Assembly (NCBI GenBank): GCA_022315425.1 | Contig: JAIUPT010000038.1 | Location: 372,001 to 436,000, forward strand | Origin: Pseudevernia furfuracea | Taxonomy: Eukaryota; Ascomycota; Lecanoromycetes; Lecanorales; Parmeliaceae | Direction of reading: 5' to 3' | Length of the DNA: 64,000 nt | Shown here: piece after piece, positions 45,001 through 56,664 of the stretch | Numbering within the stretch: the first letter of the stretch is position 1 | Layout of the letters: each line of letters begins with the position of its first letter | Position numbers and translations under genes: made by a program | Notes under the pieces: generated by a model | Database searches by the model: none | Seen by the model: the letters and a program-made list of their open reading frames with translations, nothing else | Told to the model about the DNA's origin: nothing

Positions 45001-45870
45001 TCTTTTGATTATAGTCAGACGATTAATCGACTCGTTAATAAGAGAAAGAGAATAACGATTCTTTATCGTAATCATATTCAGTTCTCGATAGTTCACACAT
45101 AGACGCAGATCTTCGTCAGACTTTTTCACAAAAAGAATAGGAGATTCCGCCGAGAACGTGCTTGACCGTATAAAATCGTTCGCCAGATTGATCTCGATAT
45201 AACCCCTTAAGGTGTTCAGCTCTACTTCGTTTAGACTATAGATAGAGCCGTACGACGATTGTTTCTCGTCTATGAGATCGATGACATGATTCGCAGATTC
45301 GTGACTCGACAACTCTGCAGCATCACTGTCAGAAAAGATATCGAAGTACTCAATATACTCAGAAGGTAGATTCACAGTTCTAGCAACGTTTACTCGAGCA
45401 ATATAATCTTAACGATCTTGATGCATCGAAGATTCGTTTGCGCTCATCACTTGACTTGCGTGTATAGCGAAATAGTCTGCGTTCTTGTTAATAGCAAGCT
45501 CAGCAAAATTCTCTGACTCAATAATGTTCACTCGACACGTAGTCATTAGAGCTACTGTCGCAGTGTAAGTTCTTCACTAAAAAGATCTCTTGACTCAATC
45601 AATGTTAAGATTCGCCATGATCAGCCATAACATATCAAGAATCATTCGTGTGTCGATATTCGCAGCGAGAAAGATGTTCTGAAAGTAGCGAACTGGATCT
45701 TGTTCGTTCTCCTGCTGCAGAAGTCATCTGAATAATTCGAAATTGACTGGCCCGACGCCGGCGTTAATTGAGAGATAGATAGAGGTGACAGCGAGTCACG
45801 AAAGTGATATTGTTATCAAACGGGCACACCTCTCTTACTACCGTGTCGACGATAGCGAGAGTTGCAGGAT
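42100..45870 (-). pseudogene. Family D pol remnant (RT, RNase H, integrase, chromodomain)
   Basis: Minus strand. The RT entry is at about 45375-44938 (SSHESANHVIDLIDE, LRLCVNYRELN), with an intact YLDDILIYT site at about 44800. RNase H is at 44361-44000 (DTSGYVINDILSQ, KELLVIMKSFKHW). Integrase is broken over 43900-42500. A chromodomain is visible at about 42400-42180 (LYYQVH, stop, KEYPDSENT, stop, EPYERVSHLRKLLDKFH), where both stops stand at the conserved Trp positions. The catalytic RT site survives but the frame is interrupted. Confidence 0.78.
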
Positions 45871-45877
45871 TCAGAAA

Positions 45878-46151
45878 TGTAACGAGGTCTAGACATGCGT
45901 GAGTGAGTAATAGATGGATTGGTTACTAGATAGACTGAATCCTGAGGAACTCGATGGGAGTCCTTAGAGGCAGCATATTTAGCAGAGGAGAGTGCACCCC
46001 CATGCCAAGCAAACTTACTATGCGACTGCTATAGTCGCACAGCCGCACAGCTGCACCAGAGGGATAGTCTCTCGGATCTGGCCTAGATGTATGTTGAATT
46101 CCTGGACTTCTGACAGGCCGTCTCATGTCTAGAGACCTCATGGCCCTTACA
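45878..46151 (-). repeat. Family D 5' LTR
   Basis: 274-bp partner of 41557-41830, followed by TSD acgag. Confidence 0.9.
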
Positions 46152-47391
46152 ACGAGAGAGAGTCGTTAGATCTCGAAGACGTCTTTAAGTTCATGAAGAA
46201 TAGACCTGTCTAGCGAATCGTTAGCGCAGCTATCACGTGCTCGAAACGTCTATTGAACGTGAGAAAAATATATTTTCAATCGAAGAACATCGTAGATGCT
46301 CTTTAGAGTCGTATCAATTCGTCGAAGCGACTTGACTTGATTTAGCTGAATCATTAATGCGTTCGACTTTTTCTTCTCTTCGAGACGATTCTAAACTCGC
46401 TCGTAACGAGATAACTCGACATCGAAGAATTTCACGCAGATAGTTAAAAACGATCTGCTGACATATTATAAATGCTTATACACTTATTCGCGGCGAATGA
46501 TTCGCTCGCGATAGACGCGACGTCGTAATAGATTATTCGTTAGATATCTAATCTCTCACGCAGAGAGGATCTTGAATTGAGATCAACAGACGCTTCAGCT
46601 ATGTTTAAATTATGAACTATATATGTTTACGTACGAACTCACAATCGACTCGTAGATCGACGCAGTGAATGCACTTTCGTAGCATCTCTTTTATCTTCGC
46701 GAAGATAATATCACAGCTATTCGAGATATGCTGATTCGCTATTCGAAGACAACGACAATAGAAATTCTTAATCAACGTCTTTATTCGCACGAAGGATCGA
46801 TTAGTAATGTTATAAGAATAAAACTATAAACGTGTCAGAAACGCACGCGAAATTACGATTAATTTAACTTATCGCAGAACGAAAGAGAACATAGATCGAG
46901 AGATTAATCGTCGAAAAGATCTAAGCTATTATAATCAAATAGATAATACGACAATATTCAATATATGTGTAAGAAGTGTAATGTCTACGCTTGATAGCTG
47001 TAAATTAGAATAGAGAGAAGTGTGTTTTGTGAGAAATAAAAAGTTTAAAAAAACAAACTTATACACAACTCACGGCTAGCGCATAGTAATTATTCACGTC
47101 GCGCATCTATGACGACGGCGACGCGATCACGCGATTCACGACCCAAACAACAAGGGATATTAACAACGTCGACAAACTTCACGTCGTTTACGATTATACG
47201 AACATTTTTATTCTTATGCGCAAGGCGTAAAGGTATCATAATCTACGCATTTCAAATTGAGATTTACAATGTCAGCGCGAAGCTAATCTGAAAGAACTCT
47301 TTCCCTTGTGTCCCCTTTGAGATTTAAAGGATTTTAATGAGTCTATTCAGAGCAATGAATTCGAGAACGAATCCTTGAAGGGAGAAGATCA
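46152..47391 (+). other. 3' non-coding part of family C copy 1
   Basis: This continues the family C interior after the family D insertion. It has only short broken frames and ends in a purine-rich tract (ccttgaagggagaagatca) just before the LTR at 47392, which fits a polypurine tract. No gene recognised. Confidence 0.5.
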
Positions 47392-47658
47392 TGTTAACAG
47401 CGGGATCAAGAGAACAGCTATCGCATGAGCTCGAGGATTGTCGAGCGTAATCGAATCGCTTGATATACGCATATCAAGCGAATTCTTGACGTGAGAAGCT
47501 TAAGAGGGTCATGTCTCGAAGTTTCTCATTTTTCTTTCTTAAGAATTAGTCTTACTATTAGATATACTATACGCAATATATATATCTTCGCTAAGTTCAC
47601 ATTGCTACACAATCCTAGTCTGTCTATATATATCTATATTATATAAGTCAGTCTAACA
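47392..47658 (+). repeat. Family C LTR (candidate 3' of copy 1)
   Basis: 267 bp. It differs from 35449-35716 nearly only by transitions towards A/T (for example ggcatacgcatgcc to gatatacgcatatc). Confidence 0.88.
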
Positions 47659-48266
47659 AAGACGCTCTATAAGATTTCTTCACTTATTTCAGATCTGTAA
47701 TTTCGTTATAGCGCATTATAGCTAATCTCATTTTGAGAACTTCTATTCGAATTCTTCGAGACTTTTAGAGCTTCATGTTCGATCTAAATGCTTTAGATTC
47801 ATATTATTCGATTTCGACATTTTAAGAGAATCACTCAGGGTCTCGTACTCGTGCTCGATGCTTTCGAAACTTCTTGCTCGTGACGGGTCTTTTATATAAA
47901 GTATTTTGTTCGAAAGATTTATTTGAATAGAGCGTTCTATTCGAAATTATTCATTTTTGCCTCGATAATAAAATTCTTTAAATCGTTTTTGACTTCAAAG
48001 TTCTCTGAAATTTCAATTTTTTCTCTCTAAAAAAGTTTATTTTTAATCTTTTAAGATTTCGAATCTCGACTCTTATAGACTAAGCGTTTTATTTTCGATT
48101 AGTCATTTAGACTAAACTCTCTTAATTACGTCTCGAGATAATCGACTAGATCGACTCGAAAATCAAAGCGCAGATACTATTGTTAACAACTCAATTAAAA
48201 AAGCTAATCTCGAGAGTGTCTGCGCTTGACAGTCTTAGACACTCTATTTAAATACTAATTCTAACA

Positions 48267-49150
48267 TTTTTTTTTAATTATAAAGACTTATCTATATTAC
48301 TTAAAGAATTAAGAGTTCTTAAAATCGATTATATACTTATTAACGAATTCTAAGTTAAAGTTTAAGAGACTCGAAGTAAATTTCTTAACGAATACGCGAC
48401 TCTCGAAAAGATTTATACGTATAAGTCTTATATTTTAATAATAATTTTCTTTTATATAGAGTATAGTAATAAAATAATAAAACGATTAAATTTACAAATT
48501 TATAAATTATAAAATTCGAATTCGAGTAATCGAGCTATGTTAAAAAAAAATAAAAAAAAAAAAAAAATAAATTAGTTAATTTAATAAATTATAAATCGTA
48601 TTAAAGAAAAAATAAAATAAAACTCTATTTAAAATATTAACTAGATTTAAAATTTTCTAAAAGAGTTTTTTCTTTTTTTATAACTTAAGTCTTAAGTTAA
48701 TTTAAATTAATTTTAATATCGTATTACGAATTTAATTAATTAATTCGTGAGTCTATACTTATATATATACTAATAAGATTAATTCTTAAGAAAGAAAATT
48801 AAGAAACTCGAGATATAATTCTTTTAAGCTTCTCAAGTTAAGAATTCGCTTAATATACGTATATTAAGCGATTCGATTACGCTCGATAATTCTCGAACTA
48901 TATATAATAACTATCTTTATAAGTCTATTATTAATAGACGTATATAGATAAATTATTTCGAGATCGTCTATCTCTTAAGAAGATTTACTTCGAGTTTCTA
49001 AACTTTAATTTAAAATTTATTAATAACTATAAAATCGATTTTAATAATTTCTAATTCTCTAAATAACGTAATTAAGTCTTTATAATTAAATTTTTTTTTT
49101 TAAAAAAGTAATAAAAAAGTAAAAAGTTATTTTAAATATAAGACTTAGAA
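48267..49150. repeat. AT-rich ancestral repeat copies
   Basis: No gene. The stretch 48470-48780 is inverted relative to 23480-24980 (including the empty site of the 23603 TIR element and the flank of the 20562 element). The stretch 49000-49150 is direct relative to 25060-25200. Long A and T runs. Confidence 0.6.
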
Positions 49151-49199
49151 TTATATTTGATTTGATTTTATACTCGTGTCTACTCAAGCTACGAAGAGT

Positions 49200-52100
49200 A
49201 ATTACGGACTACTGCTTAGACTATATTATAAGAGAAATCTTTCTTCGACTAGTCGAAACAGGGTAAAAACTCTCGCTATTCTTTCTTATCGCATCTTCTT
49301 GTCGCATAGTCTTTCTATCACACTGCGTTCTCTAGTCTATTCGTACGAATTCGTGTATCTTCTTGAAGTACTTGTTGCTGCTTCTATTATTGCCTGTTAT
49401 ATAGCTGCTTCTTAGTCAGCGAGAACTATTCTAAAAGATCAATCGAGATCAGTCATCGCGCTGCGGCCTTTGTCTCTCGCGAGGTTGTCAGCATCTCTCT
49501 TAGATCAGCTGTCTTAGTCTTTTCCAGAAGAGTTTGTCTCTCGCTTCTCAGTCTTGAATAGAATAGAAGAACGTGTCTAATATTCTATTTTCTTTAGTCA
49601 CACTCGCATGCGAAAGAGAGTATTTTAGAGACTTTACACATATATAGAAAGTGTGTTAAATCAATCTTCTTTGTTCGTAGCTGGGTTAGAGCGAAGCTCT
49701 CTGCTTTTGTTAGATCTTTATGAAGAGATCTTTTATTTGATTATAGATCTTCTCTTTGTGCGAGACTGCGTCGTTCTTCTGAGATCTCAGTCTGATACTG
49801 AGCTTATACTGCTTCTCAGACTGCTTTCTGTTAGTCTTTAATAAGATCTTTAGCCCTTCTTGATATTCTTTCTTCGTCAGATATCTATAGAGAGTTTCAA
49901 TTTTCGAGTCGAAGCGTTTTTAGAGCTCACTCTTCTTTATCTTTTACTGAGATCTAAAGAACTGCTCGTCTTTTATCTCGTTTCTCTTTTAGCTTTCTTC
50001 GAATTCTCGCATTTTCTAGCTTCGTAACGAGATAACTGTCTCTAAGTGCTTGATTTCGAAGTATTACTTAATTTATCGTGATCTGAAGAGAGGGAATCCC
50101 TATCTCCGCTTCGACGACTCTCTTATTGATGACTTTATATGTCTCGATTACTCTTCGCAGACATTCATTCTATATAGTCTCTAGGGTCTTAACGTGAGAT
50201 CGCTTGTTATCTCGAAGATCTCGTAATGTGTGTCACGTTGCTGCTGCGTATATTATCGCTGATCGTACGATAGAGCTATACACTTGTCTTGCTTTGTTTA
50301 ATATAACGTCTCATGTTGAGACTGCAGTCATTGATAGTGCTCTGCATTGCGATTTCATCTTGATCTTGACTTCTTTAATATGAGGTTCTCAACGAAGTTT
50401 GTCGTCGATCTGTAGTTCTAACACGCGAATATTAGTCTTTGACTTTGTTGTTACAGAGTCTAGGTCGACGCTGACTCTCATATTGAACTTCTCTGAACTC
50501 CTTGTCAGATGAATTAGCTCGTATTTCTTTGACGCGAACGTCGCTTTATGAGTCTCTGCTCATTGCAGATAGATTTCGTATACTTTTTTAAGAGTCTCGC
50601 AGTTTGTCTTAGTGCTCTTCTCATATGTCAGCAGATAAATATCGTCAACGAATTCTTTTACTTACAGTTTCAACTTGATCTTTATATATCTCTTAATCAA
50701 GAAAGCGTTAAAGAATAGAAAAAGAATAGACGACATCGAAGATCTCTATGAGATTCTCGTCTCTGCAGGCTTCAGCCTGCTTATTATTCTTTCTAGAGTG
50801 AGAGAGGTTTCTTTGTCAGTAAGAAAGCTTCTTATTTAGTTCATAATTAGCTTCGAGATTTCCTTCTATCTAAGATTGTGAAGCAGACGATAATGAGAGA
50901 CGTTATCGAAAGTCTTTATCATATCTAATAAAAGAAGACTAACAACTTTATTCTTCTCACAATCTCAGACTGTGTGCACTGCATCTACTATCGTTTTCAG
51001 AACTATCTTCGTAAATCTCTTTCTTCTAACTTTTATCTATTTTAACGAGAGAAGATCATTATCTTCTGCGTAATTATTAAGTCTGCGCGTAATTACTATC
51101 TTTAGTGTCTTTCTCAGTGTACTTAAGAATATTATTAATCTATATGATTTCGATTCGAAGTAATTCTCCTTCTTTGACTTTCTTAATATAATGATATTAG
51201 TCTTACGAAACTTCTTAAAGTAATAGCTCACGTCTACGTATGTCTGAAATAAGTGTCTAAACTTAAAGAGTAGCTTCTCTGTAACTAGTCTTAAAAAGCG
51301 ATTTGATAGATTATCTATTTCTGAAGCTTTGTCTGATTTTGATCTAAAGATAGTCTTACGTATCTCTTTCTTCGTGATCTAACTATTTATTAATAGCGAA
51401 GAAGAATAGACTGCTTTTAGAATATCGAAGATATCTGTCTGAGAGAAAGAAGAAAAGAAAGTCTTTCTTAGAGCATTAACTTTTTCTTTAAACGTAGTGA
51501 CTAGACTCTTCTCTATTCTTCTCATTGACGAGAACTTCGATAGAGACTTAAAATATATGTTATCGTTTCTCGCTCAGCTGACTATATCTTAAATCTCTTT
51601 AAGTGATTACGTTATCTCGTACACTTCTCTACGAAAGTGAAGAGTCTTAATCTTGCTTATTATCTTATCTCTCTTCTTAAGTGTCGCTCTTTATATATGC
51701 TCTGCGTGCTCGTTACGACTAACTCGATATCGAAATATCTTAGTCTTCGCTTTCTTTGTTGTTAGACTGCACTCTTCGTTTTAGAATAACTTGTCTTTTT
51801 TTAACGACTTAGCTTACGATACTATGTTCTTTACTATCTTATCAAGTTCTCTATAGAGCAGACTAATATAGTTATCGATCTGCTTCGAATTTATTAGAGA
51901 GTCTAATAAGAGTGTCGCGTCTAGTGCTTGAGCTTCTTTAGCTATCTCTTCTGATTTTGTTATCTTTTAAGCACGACGTCGCTATTTCGAAACGCTCTTC
52001 GTTGTTAGATCGAGCTTCGTGAGTATTAAGAGATGATTCGAGTTATGTTGCAGATTCGATTTTACTTGATAACGAACTATTATCTTCGTTGTCTCTGAAG

Positions 52101-52900
52101 TAGTAAAGACTAGATCGATCGCACTCTTTTATTCTCGAGATCTTCACGTTACTACTTTCTTTGATAGAGCTAGATTTATTCTTCTCTCTGCAGTTACTAC
52201 AATTAGATCGTTCGCCTCTTTATAATACGAGAATCTATTAGAGTTATTTTAATTAAAATAATATAAATTGAAGTTCTCGAGCAAGAAATGCTTCTCAGAC
52301 TTCTATAGAAGCTCTAGAATCTGTGATAGATTAAAGAGGTTCTCTGTCGAGAATAGCGATGGGCTCGAATTATAGATATTGTGAATTAAGAGTCTTTCAA
52401 TTCGATTCGCTTTCTCTTTCTATCTGAGTCGAATTCTCAGCGTACTTATATTCTTTGTCACGAACTTCACATTTTAGTTCTTCGAGTTTAGTCTCTTATT
52501 AATATAGAAGCACACTCTCGTATTCTTTCTCGAGCGATATATTAAATAAAACTAACTAGTCCCTGAGTTATACGAGGATTCTATGTGCGAGTTGAAGCTT
52601 GATTCTTAAATCGCAAGTACGTTAGTATCTTGAATCTCTGCGTCTGCTAGTAAGATAATTATTATTCTTAATTTATTTCTTATGTTGTACTGCAAGATTC
52701 TTAACGTCGCGATATTCTTTATAGATCATCGTTGTCTGACATCTCTATATCTTCTTGATCTGTAATTACTTTTACTTGTTATGCTAACTGCATAACGCTT
52801 ATTATCTCTTTTAACGTTAAGTTATACGTTATCTTTTTAGAGACGAAGATCTCGCTGATAGAGCTTCTCTATTAAGAGAGAGATTGCGTAATCTTTTCGA
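49200..52900 (-). pseudogene. LINE ORF2 (endonuclease, reverse transcriptase), RIP-interrupted
   Basis: Minus strand. The clearest RT block is 51231-50640: LRKSKKENYFESKSYRLIIF, then MSSILFLFFNAFL (usually SPILF), then KEFVDDIYLLTYEKS, where FVDD replaces FADD through a C-to-T change. Many stops. Upstream (52800-51900) fragments may be the AP-type endonuclease. Downstream of RT an RNase H region is expected but not clearly readable. Confidence 0.7.
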
Positions 52901-53149
52901 GGGCACTCGATGCTGCGATTGTTTGTTATTCTAGCGCTTCAGCGATAATAGAGAATTAAAAGCGTGTCGTTGATCTTTCTACTCTCTGCTTGTCTCTCTA
53001 TATATTCTAACTTCTTTTCTAAGTCTTTGACGTCTTTCTCAACTCGATTATCTCTGAAACTATCTTTCTCTTCTTCTTTGAATCTATTAGTATAAATTCG
53101 TTATCCCTTTTCAGAGATGTCGAAGATAATCTCTCTCTTAGCGACTTAT

Positions 53150-54482
53150 ACAGTAGAGACTTAGTCGCTATTCTCTAACGCGTTCTCTGAGCTTTTTTAA
53201 TTCTTACTAAGCAGATCTTCTCGTACGCTGCGTGGTCTGTGTCTCCGCAGCCAGCGCAGGCCTTTGACGCCTCTAGCGTCTTCTTCTAATGACTGCGTGT
53301 GTCATGATCTTAATTGTATTCTACGCAGCGCGTAGGGTTTGAACACTCTCTAATCATATGTTTCTATTTCTAATAGTTATAACACTATATAGCTGTTATT
53401 ATCTAATCAAATCTTTTCACTCTCTTCATCTCACTTATCTCGATTAAATGCTTTTTAATAAGGTCGTTAGTTATCTCCGTCGTCGCGACGTACAGCATCA
53501 AAGAGAAGTATAGCTTTCTTTCTCTTTCTACTGTCGCGTCAACGTCGTAACATTATCGTGCCTTGACTATCTCGAGTTTTGAGTGCAGACTTCGATTCTC
53601 TATCTCTATTCTTTTCTTGATAACAGTCTAATTGTCTATATCGAATTTCGAAATTCTTATCCCGTGAATCATTACTAAAAAGGACTTTCTCACTACTACT
53701 GTCGAGTTATATATCTCTAACACTCATCTCGTATCTTTCTCGAGAGTCTCTCTAATCTCTTACGTAGTCGTCTGCAGTAACAGATCTTCGCTTCGAAGTC
53801 TATTCACTATAACGATCTGCTCTAACGAGATATGCTTCTATTTATTCTTGAAGACGACGAGAATTCTCTCGCTCTTTATCTTCTTCATTGTTATTCTTTT
53901 CTTCTCTCTATGTATAACTATCAAGATCTAACGCTTCTTTCTCATATTCTCGATCTCGAACGATATTAGACGTAGGGCTGACTCCGTTGCTTCGTTTGCT
54001 GCTGATTCGAACGAGTTTCTCTATGCTCAGCTTTCTATTGAAAATCTATTTCGCGTGAGAGTACTTTCTTAGCTATCGTAGCTCTCTCGTGAGCTCTGTT
54101 TCTTACTCTTTCTCTGACGTTCTCCGTCAGCTTTTTATATATATACTTTGATCTAATCTATGCTCCTCTGAAGCACCTTTCAAGTTGACGCGTTTAGATC
54201 CTCGTACGACGTGTTTTCTATGGTCTCTAGGGTCGCAATAGTCGCAGTTGTCTGTTTCTTCGCGTTTTCCACGTGTAGACTTGCTCTTCGTTCGTTACTA
54301 TTTGTTAGTGACGACGATATTCTTCTCGTCACGTCCCCGTGTCCCCCTTCTTCTCCGCCCTCGCGTCGGCGACGCTTCTCTCTCTCATCGACAGCATAGT
54401 CTGCTGCTATTGCCTCAGTTGTCTCCTCCTTGCGTTTCTCAAACGCTTCGCTATCTGTTATTTTTCGACTCATCTCGTTCAT
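53150..54482 (-). pseudogene. LINE ORF1 (gag-like, zinc knuckles)
   Basis: Starts at ATG 54482 (MNEMSRKITDSEAFEKRKEE). The first 100 codons are intact and GC-richer than anything around them; the frame is broken further on. Three knuckle-like motifs can be read at about 53400-53220, the best being CAGCGDTDHAAYE. The first has a Cys changed to Tyr. The role was RNA binding. Confidence 0.65.
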
Positions 54483-54499
54483 CTCCTCGACCTTAAGAC

Positions 54500-55195
54500 T
54501 TAGAATTATATATATATTTTTTTAATAATAACGCTCGAGAGATCTAATAAACTAATAAAGCGAGTTTAATCGAAGAAGAAAATTAAATAGAGATATATAT
54601 TTATTATATATAGACTGATCTTACGCGTACACTCTCTATTTACTAGACGTATACTCTTAATCTATTACGCGTATATTCTTAAGTTTATTAGACGTATATC
54701 TTTTAAATAGAATTCGACTTTTTTATAAATTTTTAAATGAATAATTAAATAAGATCTTATATCTTCGAGATAGCTATAATTTAGTGATTAAGTATATATA
54801 AATTTTTATTTTTAATTAAAAAAAATTAATTAATACAATTTATAAAGACTATCGCGTAACTCAATCAAATATTTAAAAACGTATTATCTTAATAGACGCG
54901 TAGTTACTATACGAGACTCTTCGTTATACTCTTCGTTATCTTCGTCACTCGTTATAATACTTATTAAATTAATAACGACGTTCGAGAAAAATAACTTAAG
55001 AGAACTTCAGCTCACAACTTCGATCGAAGACTCGTTAATCACCTTTTATTTTTTTAATTCTTTTAAGTTATAATCTAACGAAGAATAGAGCGAAGAGTAT
55101 AATGAAGAAGAAGACGAAGAAGAAGATAAAAAAGAAGACGAAGAAGAAGACGAAGAAGAAGATAAAGAAAGAGACGAAAAAAGAGAGAAGAAGAA
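54500..55195. repeat. AT-rich repeat and GAA-type microsatellite
   Basis: No gene. The stretch 54515-54555 is inverted relative to 20445-20500. A (gaagaagac)n purine microsatellite runs at about 55080-55195 up to the solo LTR. Confidence 0.6.
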
Positions 55196-55387
55196 TATTA
55201 CGAGCGTACCCTACGTCCCTTGACACCTCGTACCCTTGACACCTACGCTAGCCCTATCGGGCCTAGTGTCTTGACAGGTTCACTCAGCCATACATATATG
55301 GCTTCTCTTCCAGTACATAGTTGCTCCTGAGCTTGTTATCTTCGTTACATACTACACTACGGTTATCATCACAGTACGTTCCTTACA
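55196..55387 (+). repeat. Solo family B LTR, TSD aagaa
   Basis: 192 bp, tattacgagcgtaccc...ccttaca, flanked on both sides by aagaa (55191-55195 and 55388-55392). It is related to 35111-35297 (inverted). The flank is a GAA microsatellite, so the TSD is suggestive rather than decisive. Confidence 0.8.
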
Positions 55388-56285
55388 AAGAAGACGAAAA
55401 CGATTCATCTTTTTAATACGAAATTAAAAATTAATAACGACGATATCGATAATTAAGAGTCTCTTATACGACGTCGAAATCTCTTATAAGTATATAAAAT
55501 CTAAAATAAGACGTTATTAAACGTTAAAAGATTTACGTCGTCGTTATTAACAATCTAAGCGAATATCGCTTAATAATCTCTAAATCGATAATTATATTTA
55601 AGAAGCAAAAATATTAAGAGATATCGAGCTTAAGATTTATTAATAAATAATATATTTCTTATATTAATTTATTAAAAGCTAAGTAATATTTCTCTTTATC
55701 TTAAAGAAATTTAATAAAATCTTTAAATATTAAATAATAATAAAAAATTAAACGACTTAAAAGAATATAGTGAGATTTTACTTTTTGCTTATAACTTAAT
55801 TTTCTCTTATCTTAAATAACTTAAAAATACTATATTTAAAAATTAATCGAATTAAATATTAATTCTTAATATTAAATCTATTTATTTATATAGCTTTAAC
55901 TATTAAATTATCGTCTTATTACTCTATTATTTTAAGACTAATTATAAGTCTAAAAGTAAGTCTATTCGTTTATCTTCTTTTATAGATCTCTTCGTAAATA
56001 ACTTTAATCGTCGCGATCGCTAAGTTACTTTAGTTATTATTATCGCTATAAATAAGACTTTTATTATTAATTAAGAATTTATAAACATCTTATATTAAGA
56101 ATTATATTTATTTTAGTATCTAAGTACTCGCTTTAATAAGTGTCTTAATAAATTTAGCTTCTACTTCTTATTAGCGTTATATATTACTTAATTATAAAGA
56201 CGCTCGACGATAAATCTAAATCGATTATACTTTTTAAATAATTTATTGACTGACTTGTCTAATATAGATATATATAAGAAGAAAA
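55388..56285. other. AT-rich, RIP-degraded, unassigned
   Basis: Very AT-rich with no ORF and no alignable repeat found by eye. Probably an old transposon remnant. Confidence 0.4.
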
Positions 56286-56553
56286 TGTTAACAGCGGACT
56301 TAAGAGAATAGCTATCGTATGAGCTCGGGGATTGTCGAGCGTAATCGAATCGCTTGATATACGTATGTTAAGCGAATTCTTGACGTGAGAAGCTTAAGAG
56401 AGTCATATCTCGAAGTTTTTTATTTTCTTTTCTTAAGAATTAGTCTTACTATTAGATATACTATACGCAATATATATATCTTCGCTAAGTTCACATTGTT
56501 ATACAATTCTAGCCTATCTTATATATATTTATATTATATAAGTTAGTCTAATA
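56286..56553 (+). repeat. Family C LTR (5' of copy 2)
   Basis: 268 bp, the most RIP-mutated of the three family C LTRs; even its end is changed from taaca to taata. Confidence 0.9.
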
Positions 56554-56664
56554 ATTCTAATTCTTCTTTTCATCGAGAAATAGCGATTTGAATTTAATAT
56601 AATAACAATTACTCGCTTGTAATCGCAACGTATCGAAAACGAAGCAGATTTATTTAACTCGTAT

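Larger units (their letters stand above)
41557..46151 (-). mobile_element. Family D Gypsy retrotransposon on the minus strand, TSD acgag
   Basis: LTRs of 274 bp (41557-41830 and 45878-46151, TGTAACG...CCTTACA-type ends) carry the target duplication acgag (41552-41556, 46152-46156). The rc polypurine tract ccccccttttc directly follows the left LTR, so the left LTR is the 3' one and transcription is leftward. The interior of 4.05 kb holds pol from about 45500 leftward. There is little room for gag, so gag and most of the protease appear to be missing. RIP stops are moderate. Confidence 0.9.
35449..47658 (+). mobile_element. Family C Gypsy retrotransposon, copy 1, RIP-damaged and interrupted by family D
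   Basis: The 5' LTR is 35449-35716 (268 bp) and the candidate 3' LTR 47392-47658, beginning tgtta[ag]cagcgg and ending agtctaaca. The interior is gag then pol on the plus strand up to about 41150. A family D element (41557-46151) sits in the 3' part. The 5' LTR keeps many C and G bases that are T and A in the 3' LTR. Flanks ataag (left) and aagac (right) do not match, so the ends may come from recombination between copies. Confidence 0.8.
34745..48266. mobile_element. Candidate miniature LTR element (TRIM-like) with 86-bp terminal repeats, split by nested elements
   Basis: Two 86-bp repeats (34745-34830 and 48181-48266) both begin tgtta and end ctaaca, with a shared core cgagagtgtctgcgcttga. 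Flanks are ttttt outside and actat inside both copies. After removing the family A/B LTRs (34895-35297) and the large family C element (35449-47658), only about 0.9 kb remains, which fits a TRIM/SMART-type element. The poly-T flank is weak evidence for a TSD, so two separate solo repeats are the alternative. Confidence 0.5.
49150..54500 (-). mobile_element. Non-LTR retrotransposon (LINE, probably Tad1-like), RIP-damaged
   Basis: Minus-strand order is a gag-like ORF1 with zinc knuckles (54482 to about 53150), then endonuclease/RT/RNase H ORF2 (about 52900 to 49200). There are no LTRs. The RT frame shows SYYFKKFRKTNIIILRKSKK (51231 region) and a FVDD site near 50650 where FADD is usual. The two-ORF form with CCHC ORF1 is typical of fungal Tad1-type LINEs. 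Clade assignment is tentative. Confidence 0.78.

Noticed and set aside
49176..49841. Plus-strand Ser/Leu-rich frames as host genes
   Set aside because: The reverse strand carries the LINE ORF2 end; these are antisense shadows in RIP-altered sequence.
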